This document shows, one piece after another, positions 8,598 through 18,082 of a stretch of DNA of 64,000 bases (its first letter is position 1; each line of letters starts with the position of its first letter). Position numbers and translations under genes: made by a program. Below the pieces are notes generated by a model, which was given only the letters and a program-made list of their open reading frames with translations, was not told the origin of the DNA and did no database searches. Source of the DNA: CAXMQS01 sp964195995 (GTDB lineage: Bacteria > Actinomycetota > Acidimicrobiia > Spongiisociales > JAOTWH01); the NCBI GenBank assembly GCA_964195995.1, contig CAXMQS010000094.1, forward strand, positions 1 through 64,000, in the 5' to 3' direction.

Positions 8598-11340
8598 AGA
8601 CACGCAGACGACACGTGGTGTCGGCCAGCGAGATGTTGACGTTGGCATATGGATCGCCGCCTGTCAGGTAACGGCCGTAAGACCGCTTCGACTCCCGTCG
8701 ATCCGACTTCGACACCGTTGTGCCCCGCGACAGCGACTCCTTGTGGATCAGGCGAACGAACGGCGTCATCACGTTGCGATAGCCCGCCTCCACAAGGCGT
8801 ATCCCCAGGTCGACATCACCACCGCCGATGGTGAACCGCTCGTCGAAGCCTCCCACCTTGTCGAACTTCGATCGTTCGATCATGAGGCACGCCGCCGTCA
8901 CTGCCAAGAAGTTGCGGACCCAATATGACGGCCCGCTCGGCGTCCAAGCGTCGGGGTGCAGCCGGGCCCACGGGTGATCAGCGAATCCCCCGATTCCGAC
9001 GAAGACGCCAGCATGCTGGATGAGCCCGTCCGGGTAGAAGAGGCGGGCGCCGACTGCGCCGATCTCGGCTCGCTGGGCGTGCTCTGCCATTGCCTCCAGC
9101 CAATTGGGGTGGAGCGCCTCTGTGTCGTTGTTCAGGAACAGCAGCATCGAGCCCTTCGTCTGGGCGACCGCCCAGTTGTTCAGCCTCTGGAAGTTGAATG
9201 GCTCGTCGAGCTCAACGACACGAAGCCACTCCCACCGACTCTGCCACTCCCGCATGGCAGCCTCGGTCGCCCCTTCTTCGCTTCCGTTCGACACCGCCAG
9301 CACCTCAAAGGGCAAACCGGTCTCGTATCGGTCGATGGCCTCGAGGCAGGCTGTCGTCAACTCGGGACGATCACGGAAGGGGACGATGATGGACACAAGC
9401 TCGGGGTGCACCGGATAGCGAACCCGGTGGCTGGTGGGCCCTGGTCCGAAGTCGATGGTGGCCCCACTAGGACCCAACAAGTCCTCGAGGGCACGCCGCC
9501 CGGCCCGATGTGCGTCTGGCTTCACGCGAACATCTGACGCCGTTGAGTCGTCATGGGCTCGCCAGTGATAGAGGACGTCGGGAACATGGATGGTGCTAGC
9601 AGCCTCCCCGGTCGCCCGCAGCGCAAGGTCGTAGTCCTGGGCACCGTCGAACCCGGCTCGTTCGCCGCCTATCGCTTCCCAGACGTCCCGGCGGATGACC
9701 GAAAGGTGCGAGATGTAGTTCAGCGTCATCAAAAGATCCGGTGACCAGTCGGGCTTGAAGAACGGGGCCGATCTGTTGCCGGCCGCGTCCAGCTTGTCTT
9801 CGTCCGAGTACACGAACCCTGCATCGGGGTTGTCAGAGATCGCGATCGCCATCGCCGCGAGCGCATGATCGGCCAACTCGTCATCGTGGTCGAGGAGCGC
9901 GAACCAGTCTCCAGAAGCCGCCGCGGCCGCGGCGTTCGTGTTGAGGGCGATCCCAAGGTTCTCCCCGTCGATCACCTTGATCCGGCTGTCGAGAGATGCG
10001 AATCGCGCACAGATGGGAGCCACATGGGGCGCGTCCGAAACATCCAGCAGCACCAGCTCCCATTGCTCATAGGTTTGGCGGCGCACGGACCGGAGGCATG
10101 CCTCCAGGAAGTCCGCTGGCGGGTTGAACACTGGTGTCAATATCGAGAAGACGGGGCCGTCCACAGGCGGATCCGGAGGCTGCTGCTCCGCCAGCCAGGC
10201 CGCATAGTCCGCTGCGGCCTCGGGGTAACCGATCGGGACACCCGTGACGGGAGGACCCGCCACATCTGCCAGCCAAGGAGCCGTGCTGTTGAGGAGGCGG
10301 GACTCGAGGTATCCCGAGTAGGCACTGTCGCGCCGCAGCTGTTCCTCGAGTATCGAGATCTGAGCCACAGACTCCTCCCACCCGAGTCGGGCCCTGTCGA
10401 GGGCACTCGTGAGCTCGTTGTCGTGATCCGCAGCGCTCTGTCGCGCCAGTTCGAGTTCGACGAGGGTCTCTTTCCAGCCAGCGTCCAGATCCCGCCGACT
10501 CTCGTCACGGAGATCGAGGCCTGCCGAGATGACCCTTCCCGTAACGGCTCTCGCCGACGCGACCTCCGTCTCGACCGCCTTGGGGTCAGATCCCGGAACC
10601 AGGGACGGCACCCTCTTCAACAGCGAACCATCCTTAGCCGCGACCATGACCTGTCTATAGGAAGGGCCTGTGGAGTCCGCGACCTCGAGGAAGTCCTCCA
10701 GCAGATGGCGACGGAACCCGGTGGTCTCGCTGGCGTCGCCGACACGAATCGCCACGTGGGTCTGGAGAAGCGTCTCCGACCACAGCGGCAACGGGTTGCT
10801 CCCGAACGCCAACGTGGCAAAGCCGGCCGCCTCCAGCTGCGCTGCCACGGCCACCAAATCGGGGAGGCCGCATGCGAGGTGCTCGGACAACCACGGATGC
10901 GTCTTGTCGAACATCGCTTCGAAGTCGACTCGCTGTGCCGCTTCTGCTGCCCGAACCTCAGGGCTGTCGAAGGGACCCGCGATCACCAGGACATCGGCAA
11001 CGCGCGACGCCTCGGCGATCACATCGACCTTGGTTACATCATCAACGTGCTCGAGCACATCCAACAGAACCGCGGCGTCGAAGGCGTCGTCCTTGAATGG
11101 AAGGGCGGCACCGGATGCCACGACATCGACGCCTTCCGGGAGAACGTCAACCACAACAACCCGGTGCACCGGCAAGGAAGCGGCCGTCAGCCCAGCCGCG
11201 CCGCCGACGTCAAGCACCCGGCCACCTGGGGCGATGAGTTCGCCGATGATCCTGGCCACCAGCAAGTGGCGAGACGTCAGGTCATACTCGCGTTCCGCGA
11301 ACGGGGCCATGGAGCCGGGGCTCGTCGTCGAATCAACCAT
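8587..11340 (-). CDS. Methyltransferase / coiled coil / tandem GT2 glycosyltransferase
   Basis: A 917-residue multidomain protein. Residues 20-235: class I SAM methyltransferase (VLDVGGAAGL at 42-51, LLDVLEHVD at 92-100). Residues 260-345: charged, heptad-like segment predicted by eye as coiled coil. Residues 396-650: GT2 domain with SILTPVFNP and metal site DHDDE at 484-488. Residues 668-900: second GT2 domain with SIIVPFRDRP, FLNNDTEA and YPDGLIQHAGV. It is the last gene of the export operon and overlaps the preceding GT gene by 8 bp. Probably extends and modifies the exported polysaccharide. The layout recalls chain-length-controlling proteins that combine a methyltransferase and a coiled-coil ruler, but that function is inference. 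Confidence 0.85.
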   Translation of the reverse strand: MVDSTTSPGSMAPFAEREYDLTSRHLLVARIIGELIAPGGRVLDVGGAAGLTAASLPVHRVVVVDVLPEGVDVVASGAALPFKDDAFDAAVLLDVLEHVDDVTKVDVIAEASRVADVLVIAGPFDSPEVRAAEAAQRVDFEAMFDKTHPWLSEHLACGLPDLVAVAAQLEAAGFATLAFGSNPLPLWSETLLQTHVAIRVGDASETTGFRRHLLEDFLEVADSTGPSYRQVMVAAKDGSLLKRVPSLVPGSDPKAVETEVASARAVTGRVISAGLDLRDESRRDLDAGWKETLVELELARQSAADHDNELTSALDRARLGWEESVAQISILEEQLRRDSAYSGYLESRLLNSTAPWLADVAGPPVTGVPIGYPEAAADYAAWLAEQQPPDPPVDGPVFSILTPVFNPPADFLEACLRSVRRQTYEQWELVLLDVSDAPHVAPICARFASLDSRIKVIDGENLGIALNTNAAAAAASGDWFALLDHDDELADHALAAMAIAISDNPDAGFVYSDEDKLDAAGNRSAPFFKPDWSPDLLMTLNYISHLSVIRRDVWEAIGGERAGFDGAQDYDLALRATGEAASTIHVPDVLYHWRAHDDSTASDVRVKPDAHRAGRRALEDLLGPSGATIDFGPGPTSHRVRYPVHPELVSIIVPFRDRPELTTACLEAIDRYETGLPFEVLAVSNGSEEGATEAAMREWQSRWEWLRVVELDEPFNFQRLNNWAVAQTKGSMLLFLNNDTEALHPNWLEAMAEHAQRAEIGAVGARLFYPDGLIQHAGVFVGIGGFADHPWARLHPDAWTPSGPSYWVRNFLAVTAACLMIERSKFDKVGGFDERFTIGGGDVDLGIRLVEAGYRNVMTPFVRLIHKESLSRGTTVSKSDRRESKRSYGRYLTGGDPYANVNISLADTTCRLRVSSS

Positions 11341-12715
11341 TGCCGGATACGAAGTCCCACACTCGGGAGAACTCCGTGTCCCAGGAGATGTCCCTCATCG
11401 CCTTGCGGCCGTTGATGACGAGTCGTTCACGGAGCGCCGGATCCGTAACGAGCGACGCCACAGCGCGCTCGATGTCACTCGGAAATGGTTCGACGGCGAG
11501 GCAGTTTTCGCCATCCGCGAAGAACCATTCGGTCGCTGGATTGGCATTGACAACCGGCGCTACTCCTGCCGCCAGATACTCGAACGGCTGATATGAGGGG
11601 TGCTTGGCGAGCTGGAAGCAGATGCCGATATCGGACTCGAGGTAGAGCTGCTGGACTTCGGTCATCGTGCCCAGGCGTCCGAGGTTCTCCACCACTCCCT
11701 CGAGCTCCATGTCGGCTGGGATCCAATCTGCTCCCGCCGAGACGATTCTCACCTCGTTGCCGAATCGCTTCTTGAGACGATGGCAAGCCGCGGCGACCAG
11801 CTCGAACGCGTTGCGGTCCGTCAGCGGGCGACCGAAGAGGACGATCTGGGTTGGCCTCTTCGAGAGCGGGCGGTCGAGCTGTGCCAGCTCCTCGAAAGCT
11901 GGGGTGAATGAAACATAGGGGTTGCCGTAAGTCGCGTAGACGTCCGCAAGGCCGGGCGAGTTGACGAGTCCGGCGAATCCCAATCGATATGTCGCCTCCG
12001 CCAGCGCCGATGACGATCCGGCCGGATAGAAGCTGGGCTCATAATCCTGGACCATGTAGAACTTCGCCTTCGTCTTGTTGAACCGCGCCAACGGATAGGC
12101 GCTTATCCACATCGTGGCGACAGCGATATCGGTCGGTGGCAGTTCGTCGTAGTCGATGCCGCCAGGACCAGAGATGACGATGTCGACACCAGACAGGCTG
12201 GGGAACGGGCCGGAGATCGCTTCGCGGATCTCGGCATCTGTGGCGCTGGGACGGTCGAAAACGACGACCCGGTGCTCGACGCCGTGCACGCGATGGAGAT
12301 AGTCCATCAGCCGCAAGATCGTGTGGATTCCGCCGAAGAGAGCGTGGTCGAAGAAGGTGAGAAACCAAGTTGCGGTCTGCACCTGACGTGGCTGGTTGAA
12401 CCTATCCGTCACGGATCGGTTGGCGTCCAGTTCCTCGGTGCTGGGATCGAACAGCGGATTGAACGCGAACGAATAGGCCATCGAGCCTGTCCACGGATGA
12501 GGCTCGGCATCGACTTCCGCCTGTGACAAGCCCCATCTCGCCCGGGAAACTAGAGCGCGGGGCCCCCGGGTCACCAGGACGCGAAGCCCGGCAGCGGTTC
12601 CCCGAATGAAACCGCGATCGCCCAGAAGGCGCTGCTTGCGCCAACGCACACCGTTCACGAGGCCGGCGAGACCGTCTCGCCGGAGGGCGGCAATGGCTCG
12701 ACGCAACAGCCTCAC
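11333..12715 (-). CDS. WsaF-like GT4 glycosyltransferase (probable rhamnosyltransferase)
   Basis: A 460-residue GT-B glycosyltransferase. After a basic N-terminus, FDHALFGGIHTILRLMDYL (about residue 120) and the C-terminal ICFQLAKHPSYQPFEYLAAG with the donor-binding Glu resemble the WsaF rhamnosyltransferase group. The GTG at 12715 is chosen because it overlaps the upstream Wzt stop as GTGA and has GGGAGAAGG just upstream; a longer reading frame to 12808 lies inside the wzt coding region. Given the rmlABC genes nearby, rhamnose from dTDP-rhamnose is a reasonable donor, though sequence alone does not prove it. Confidence 0.8.
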   Translation of the reverse strand: MRLLRRAIAALRRDGLAGLVNGVRWRKQRLLGDRGFIRGTAAGLRVLVTRGPRALVSRARWGLSQAEVDAEPHPWTGSMAYSFAFNPLFDPSTEELDANRSVTDRFNQPRQVQTATWFLTFFDHALFGGIHTILRLMDYLHRVHGVEHRVVVFDRPSATDAEIREAISGPFPSLSGVDIVISGPGGIDYDELPPTDIAVATMWISAYPLARFNKTKAKFYMVQDYEPSFYPAGSSSALAEATYRLGFAGLVNSPGLADVYATYGNPYVSFTPAFEELAQLDRPLSKRPTQIVLFGRPLTDRNAFELVAAACHRLKKRFGNEVRIVSAGADWIPADMELEGVVENLGRLGTMTEVQQLYLESDIGICFQLAKHPSYQPFEYLAAGVAPVVNANPATEWFFADGENCLAVEPFPSDIERAVASLVTDPALRERLVINGRKAMRDISWDTEFSRVWDFVSGNG

Positions 12716-13467
12716 TGTCCTTCTCCCTGGTTGACCACCGTCGCCCCGTAGGCCTCGATGACGTCGGCGGGCTCTCCCTCCATCTTCACATGGCCGTGAT
12801 CCAGCCACATCACGCGATGGGCGATCTCCGCCATGGTGCCCATGTCGTGGGACACGAAGACTACGGAGCAGCCCGCATCGATCATGCTGATGATCCGCTG
12901 CTTCGACTTCAGCTGGAAGCTGGCATCACCAACCGAGAGCACCTCGTCCACGATCAGGATCTCGTGCTCAACATCCGTAGCTACCGCGAAGCCAAGGCGG
13001 GCCAGCATTCCCGAGGAATAGCTGCGGATCGGAACGTCGAGGAAGTTCGACAGGTCGGCCCAGCGGGCGATCTCAGGTGCCCGCGATTTCATCTCCTTGT
13101 CGCTTTGTCCCAGCAATGTCCCGTAGAGAACGATGTTCTCGTAACCGGTGAGGTCTGGGTTGAAGCCGGCCCCGAGCTCGATGAGGGGGGCAACGCTTCC
13201 CCGAACCAGAACCCTCCCCTCGGTTGGCGGGAGCACTCGTGCGATCATCTTCATGAGAGTCGACTTGCCGGCACCGTTGGGACCGATGACACCGAAGACC
13301 TCTCCGGGCGCCACCTTGAGAGACACGTCTTTGAGGGCCCAGAATTGCTCATAGGTGATCTGACCCTTGGTGAGCTTGATCAGGTATTCCTTGAGGGTTG
13401 ACGCTGAGCTGCGCGCCAGCCGATATGCCAGCGAGGCCTCGTGGATCTCGATCGCTGGGACGGTCAC
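12712..13467 (-). CDS. Polysaccharide ABC exporter, ATPase subunit (Wzt/TagH-like)
   Basis: A 251-residue ATPase that drives export of an undecaprenyl-linked polysaccharide. Walker A is GPNGAGKST, the ABC signature is YSSGMLARLGFA, Walker B is ILIVDEVLSVGD, and the switch His is in VFVSHD. It ends about 25 residues after the nucleotide-binding domain, so the C-terminal carbohydrate-binding domain present in some Wzt proteins is absent. GTG at 13467 overlaps the permease stop as GTGA; the open frame continues to 14223 but only as the shadow of the permease gene. Confidence 0.93.
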   Translation of the reverse strand: MTVPAIEIHEASLAYRLARSSASTLKEYLIKLTKGQITYEQFWALKDVSLKVAPGEVFGVIGPNGAGKSTLMKMIARVLPPTEGRVLVRGSVAPLIELGAGFNPDLTGYENIVLYGTLLGQSDKEMKSRAPEIARWADLSNFLDVPIRSYSSGMLARLGFAVATDVEHEILIVDEVLSVGDASFQLKSKQRIISMIDAGCSVVFVSHDMGTMAEIAHRVMWLDHGHVKMEGEPADVIEAYGATVVNQGEGQ

Positions 13468-14291
13468 ATCATCACCAGCATCTTCTTCCACGACTTCGAG
13501 AAGAACCAAACCCCAAATACAAATATCCCGATCGCCGTGCCGGCCATCATGGCGAAATGCCACGGCTCGGCGAACTGGCCCTCGTATACGAAGCCTCGGA
13601 AGACCACCAGGTAGGAATAGAGGGGATTCGATTTGATGACCCACTGGAAGCCATCCGGCACGATCGTCAAGGGGTAGAAGGTCGGCGTTAAGTAGCTGAT
13701 GAGTTGAATCAGCACTGCCGTGAAGTCGATGACGTCGTAGTAATACACGGCGACCGAGGCCACGATCATGCCGAGGCCCGCAGACAGTGCCAGCAAGGCC
13801 AGCACCGGTATGGGTACGAACACCACGGTCCACGGAATGCCGACACCAGTGAAGACCTGGATGAAGAACAGCGGCACGAGGCTCAGGAGGAAGTTGACGC
13901 CGGCCGCCGTGGCCGTGGAGACGGCGAAGATCTCGGGGGGAACGTACACCTTGGAAAGCACCGATGCGCTGTTGACGATGGACGAGCCCGAGGCGATCAC
14001 GGCCTGGCCGAAGAACGTGACGAGGAGGATTCCGGAAAGGAGGTATACGACAAATGGGGTGTTGGGGATCTCGAACCTGAACACCTGAGAGAAGATCAGC
14101 CACATCACTGCTGTTGTCAGCAACGGGTTGAGCAACGTCCACCACACCCCGAGCGAAGACCGCTTGTAGCGAAGGGTCAGGTCGCGGGTGATCAGCAAGC
14201 GCATGAGGCCGCGGTAACTCCACAGGTTCCGCATCTCGGCGATTACGGGCTTACGCGGTGCAGCGGAGTCATATAGAAGGGAAGAGGTCAT
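13464..14291 (-). CDS. Polysaccharide ABC exporter, permease subunit (Wzm/TagG-like)
   Basis: A 275-residue ABC-2 type permease with six hydrophobic segments. The N-terminal RDLTLRYKRSSLGVWW motif is diagnostic for the Wzm/TagG/RfbD group, and YLTPTFYPL lies before the last helices. It forms the transmembrane channel with the ATPase encoded immediately downstream (4-bp overlap). It sits 67 bp after the peptidase gene in the leftward operon that begins with the initiating glycosylphosphotransferase, so this locus uses the ABC-transporter route of polysaccharide export rather than Wzx/Wzy. Confidence 0.93.
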   Translation of the reverse strand: MTSSLLYDSAAPRKPVIAEMRNLWSYRGLMRLLITRDLTLRYKRSSLGVWWTLLNPLLTTAVMWLIFSQVFRFEIPNTPFVVYLLSGILLVTFFGQAVIASGSSIVNSASVLSKVYVPPEIFAVSTATAAGVNFLLSLVPLFFIQVFTGVGIPWTVVFVPIPVLALLALSAGLGMIVASVAVYYYDVIDFTAVLIQLISYLTPTFYPLTIVPDGFQWVIKSNPLYSYLVVFRGFVYEGQFAEPWHFAMMAGTAIGIFVFGVWFFSKSWKKMLVMM

Positions 14292-14358
14292 CAGTACCTG
14301 ACAGTCCAGACCGAGAGGAACGATACCAGCGCCGTCTGCCGACCCCGCTCAGGCTTGG

Positions 14359-16602
14359 CTAGCCGCTCTCGGTGGCGAAGAGACCGACTACAGGTCGCGT
14401 GCCTTCGCCATGGGCGTGGTAGTGAACCGAGTGGTCGGCGACGCCTTGTTCCATCGCCAGCTTGAGGTACCAGTTGCCATTGCTCGGTCGATAGGCCGCC
14501 AGCGTGTCGACGCCGTCGCCATCCCAGTCGCCGGTGAGGACGACATCGCCCGGATCACCGAAGATGAAGGATTGGTCGGCGACGCCCGTTGCCAGCGAGA
14601 ACCGGTAGTAGACGAGGCCGGTCGACTCCCGGTGTAGGCCGACGTCGGTGGCCCCATTGCCGTCGAAATCGCCGGCGAACGGCTTGTCGCCCGCATCGCC
14701 GAAAACGAAGTCGAAATCCGCCGCACCAAGGCCACCGTCGGCGCTTCCCAGCTCGTTGATGATGAAGAAGCGCTGCTCCGAGGGCCGATACAGGCTCACC
14801 GAGTCGTCGCCATCGCCGTCGAAATCGCCGATGATCGGAACATCGCCCGGATTCCCGAAATAGAAACTGCGGTCGGCGATGCCCTGGTCGCTGCTGTTGC
14901 GCAGGTAGACGTAGCCGTCGGACTGGCGATACAGACCGGGAGTCTCGATGCCGTCACCGTCCCAGTCTCCAGAGAATGGAACATCGTTGGGATTTCCAAA
15001 GAGGAAGGAAACGTCGTCGGCCTCTGAGGCCGGCGCATCCTTGATGGACCACTCCGCCGCTCCGTCCACGAAGCCGACCTGGTCGCAGGCGAAGGGGCCG
15101 GCACAGATGGGACCTGCATCCCACGGCGATGGGTCGTCGGGGAGGAACCACTGGGTGATCGGGTCGAGCGGCGCGCCGCCGAGGTGCACTCTCAATCGGC
15201 CCTCACCGGCCACGTATAGGTCGTCGCGCCCGTCGCCGTCGTAGTCGCCGATGAGCAGCTGGCTACCAGTTCCCATGTCTAGCGATGTCGACACTGGATC
15301 GATCTTCACGAAGGTGGCGCCATCGGCGATGGCGACCGTCAACACGCCTGCGGGATCGACTGCGTACAGATCGTCGTTTCCATCGACGTCGAAGTCGCCG
15401 AGAGCAAGTGACGAGTCGGTGCTGTCGAGCGCCAACGTGGCGCTGGGGCCAGAGGTGTATCCAGTCGACGAGTTGTAGACCGCGATCCCTGTGGTAACCC
15501 CTGGAGTGACGGCAAAGAGGTCGAGAATCCAATCCGAATCGTTGTAGCCGAACGCTAACTCGGCGGCTCCCACCGGTATGGGGCCGGTGGCGACGACCTC
15601 GGTGAACGACGATGCATCGGAATACCCGCTGAAGGTTGAGGCGCCTCGATCAAAGACGACGAGGTCCGGCATGGCGTCTCCGTCTAGGTCGGCAAACGTG
15701 ACGTCGTCGGGATCTGCCGACACCGCCGTGTCGACGCGATAACCGACAACACTGAAATCACTCCTGGCGCCGGCCGCTTCGACCGTCAACCCCGAGGGCC
15801 CAGGTCGTACGCGGTACAGATCGTCGGCACCGTCGCCGCTGCGGTCGGCCATCGCCATCACTCCGGTCTCAAACGGAGTCGTGACGTCGACATGGGGTGC
15901 TACGAAGTTCCGAGCCGCGGTGAGTGGCGGATACGGCCCAAGTCGCGGTCCGTAGTTGGGGGTGGCCAGCGGTCCCATCCACGAGTAGTGCATGGTGTCC
16001 TTGACGTTGACCCAGTCGCCGCCCCAGCAGAAGCCGGCATCGCGCCAGGCGTCGCGGAACCACTCGGGCATGTTGGTGATCGGCGTGTTGTCGGTGCGGT
16101 ATGGGTTCTGCGCCGGGTTGATGTCGATGGCTGTGCCCATTGCGTGATTAGAGAGGTACTCCCGTCCACCAACGGTGCGGAACACGAAATCAGAGAGATC
16201 ATCGATTGGGTAGGGCCCTCCTTCGACCACTGCCGCGTCGATCAGGTTCTGTCGCACCTGGTCAAGTGCCGGCAACAGGCGCTCGTGGAGCCTCGGTTCG
16301 CGGTCTTCGGGGGGAAGGAACCAATCCGGGGACCAGAGGTAGTAGTTGAGCATGCTGTTGTTCAGCTGACTCTTGTCACGCCCGAAGAAATCGGCCTTGG
16401 GTCCGTAGATGCGCGTTGAGAAGGGAAGCACCCCGGTATCGCCAACATAAGGGGAGTTAGCGCCATCAGCGCCGCAGCCGGGCGACTCATTGAAGTTGGG
16501 GCCGACGTCGCCGCTGGTCGACGACAAGGCCATCACACCAGGTGCGCCCACGACAACAAGGGCAGCAATCAGCAATACGACGAGGAAGGAGCGGGGAACC
16601 AT
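14359..16602 (-). CDS. Secreted M15-like peptidase with FG-GAP/VCBS repeats
   Basis: A 747-residue exported protein. Residues 1-25 (MVPRSFLVVLLIAALVVV...) form a signal peptide. Residues 90-235 are an M15-type (VanY-like) D,D- or L,D-peptidase domain: HAMGTAIDIN gives two zinc ligands and DTMHYSW the third. The rest is a chain of repeats with calcium-loop cores such as DWDGDGIETPG, DFDGDGDDSVS, DFDGNGATDVG and DWDGDGVDTLA, the last four also sharing a FGxPGDVPxxGDWDGDG frame, consistent with a beta-propeller-like region. The ATG at 16602 is chosen because it begins the signal peptide. It lies inside the polysaccharide export operon, suggesting a role in cell-wall attachment or remodelling. 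Confidence 0.85.
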   Translation of the reverse strand: MVPRSFLVVLLIAALVVVGAPGVMALSSTSGDVGPNFNESPGCGADGANSPYVGDTGVLPFSTRIYGPKADFFGRDKSQLNNSMLNYYLWSPDWFLPPEDREPRLHERLLPALDQVRQNLIDAAVVEGGPYPIDDLSDFVFRTVGGREYLSNHAMGTAIDINPAQNPYRTDNTPITNMPEWFRDAWRDAGFCWGGDWVNVKDTMHYSWMGPLATPNYGPRLGPYPPLTAARNFVAPHVDVTTPFETGVMAMADRSGDGADDLYRVRPGPSGLTVEAAGARSDFSVVGYRVDTAVSADPDDVTFADLDGDAMPDLVVFDRGASTFSGYSDASSFTEVVATGPIPVGAAELAFGYNDSDWILDLFAVTPGVTTGIAVYNSSTGYTSGPSATLALDSTDSSLALGDFDVDGNDDLYAVDPAGVLTVAIADGATFVKIDPVSTSLDMGTGSQLLIGDYDGDGRDDLYVAGEGRLRVHLGGAPLDPITQWFLPDDPSPWDAGPICAGPFACDQVGFVDGAAEWSIKDAPASEADDVSFLFGNPNDVPFSGDWDGDGIETPGLYRQSDGYVYLRNSSDQGIADRSFYFGNPGDVPIIGDFDGDGDDSVSLYRPSEQRFFIINELGSADGGLGAADFDFVFGDAGDKPFAGDFDGNGATDVGLHRESTGLVYYRFSLATGVADQSFIFGDPGDVVLTGDWDGDGVDTLAAYRPSNGNWYLKLAMEQGVADHSVHYHAHGEGTRPVVGLFATESG

Positions 16603-16752
16603 GCGCTCAAACCAGGGTAGTGATGGGTGGATTCGTGGAGGGGACGCCCCTGAGCCGGTCACCGGCCTCTGTGGCGCTGTGTTAGCGGGCACCCGACAAT
16701 ATCGGCACCACACAGGTGATTACTGAGAAGAAAGCCGCCTGGGCGCTGCGGT

Positions 16753-18042
16753 CTACTGGTGGCCGAAGCCTGACAGCACCGTCCACACGCTCTGGCCCAT
16801 GATCCGCAGATCCAGCCATGGGGACATGTGCTTGAGGTAGTAGAGGTCGTAGGTCAGCTTCTCGACGGTATCGGCGAGGTCGTCCGCGTACCCGTAGTTG
16901 ACTTGGGACCAACCGGTGACCCCTGGCCTGATCAGATGCCGGTAACCGTAGAACGGGATGGCCTGGGAGAAACGTTCGACGAACTCCTTCTGCTCTGGCC
17001 GTGGCCCCACCAGACTGAGGTCACCTTTGACGACATTCCACAGCTGAGGGATCTCGTCGACGCGGAAGCGTCGCAGCCACTTCCCAACCCTGGTCAGCCT
17101 TTCATCCTGCTCTGATGTGAACTGCGGCCCGAGGTTCTCCGCATCCTCGACCATGGTGCGGAACTTGTAGAGGGTGAAGAGCTCCCCATTACGCCCGACG
17201 CGTTCTTGGCGGAAGATGGCGGGACCGCTCGAATCAAGCCGAATGGCAGCCCAGATGAACGCCCCCATGGCTAGCCACAGTGGCGAGGTCGCGACGACGG
17301 CCAGAAAGTCAGCGCCACGCTTGATCAATGCGTAATCCGCGTTGCGCGAGGCCGGTTGTGAGATCTCCCAACCTTCCGCCAGGTGGACCATGGCCATGCG
17401 TCCCGTGTGCTCCTCGTAGACGTTGGTGAGCGAGCGCACGGGAAGGCCGGCGAGGTTGCATGAAGACACCCACTGCGCCATCGGGTCGCTGAGAACCGAG
17501 CGCAGGTCAATGACCAACATGGTCTTGCCGGACAGCGGCTCGTCTGGAGGGAGCGAACCAGGGTCGTGCACAGCCAACACGTTGGCGTGGTCTGCCTCAT
17601 CAAGGTCTCTCGCCAGGTTCTTCTCCGAGGTGACTATCACCATCGTCTCCAGCCACGGCGTCCGAATCCGCCAGCCGAGCCGATGGGCCAACGCCCCCAC
17701 AAGCCATATCCCAGCGGTGACGCCCAGGAATGGTCGAGAGAAGTAAGAGCGTGTCAGGAGGATGCCAACCGAGGCAAAGAGCAACGATGTAGCCACGATC
17801 GCCAAGCCGCGTCCATAAGAAGGGCGGGGTACGCCCTTCACCCACATCCGCATCGACACATATGAAGCGACGAGAGCGCCGACGGCCAGCATGCCGACCA
17901 TTGGCCAAATCGAGTCGCCGGCCCTGAGATCGACGCGCCAAAACCAAGGTGACTCGAAAGCAACGGCTGAAGCGACGAGGAGTGCTCCCCCGAGCGCTGC
18001 CAGGTCACCCGCCAGCAGGGTGAGCAGTAGACGCCTGCGCAT
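16753..18042 (-). CDS. Polyprenyl glycosylphosphotransferase (initiating sugar-1-P transferase)
   Basis: A 429-residue PglC/WbaP/CpsE-type enzyme that transfers a sugar-1-phosphate to undecaprenyl phosphate and so starts a polysaccharide. Four hydrophobic helices occupy residues 5-130, then a cytoplasmic linker, then the catalytic domain with its re-entrant helix (LIKRGADFLAVVATSPL) and the motifs KFRTM, RRFRVDEIPQLWNV, DLSLVGPRPE and RPGVTGWSQVNY. It is first in the leftward operon that carries the exporter. ATG at 18042 is preferred to a TTG at 18048. Confidence 0.93.
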   Translation of the reverse strand: MRRRLLLTLLAGDLAALGGALLVASAVAFESPWFWRVDLRAGDSIWPMVGMLAVGALVASYVSMRMWVKGVPRPSYGRGLAIVATSLLFASVGILLTRSYFSRPFLGVTAGIWLVGALAHRLGWRIRTPWLETMVIVTSEKNLARDLDEADHANVLAVHDPGSLPPDEPLSGKTMLVIDLRSVLSDPMAQWVSSCNLAGLPVRSLTNVYEEHTGRMAMVHLAEGWEISQPASRNADYALIKRGADFLAVVATSPLWLAMGAFIWAAIRLDSSGPAIFRQERVGRNGELFTLYKFRTMVEDAENLGPQFTSEQDERLTRVGKWLRRFRVDEIPQLWNVVKGDLSLVGPRPEQKEFVERFSQAIPFYGYRHLIRPGVTGWSQVNYGYADDLADTVEKLTYDLYYLKHMSPWLDLRIMGQSVWTVLSGFGHQ

Positions 18043-18082
18043 TAGCAAATAAGGTTAACGCAGCGCCAGACCGATGCGGTTC

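Noticed and set aside
9865..11415. 516-residue plus-strand frame
   Set aside because: Antisense of the methyltransferase/GT2 gene; Arg-rich with no domain, a GC-rich shadow.
13468..14223. N-terminal extension of the Wzt ATPase
   Set aside because: The extension lies within the permease gene in another frame; GTGA coupling at 13467 gives a normal ATPase length.
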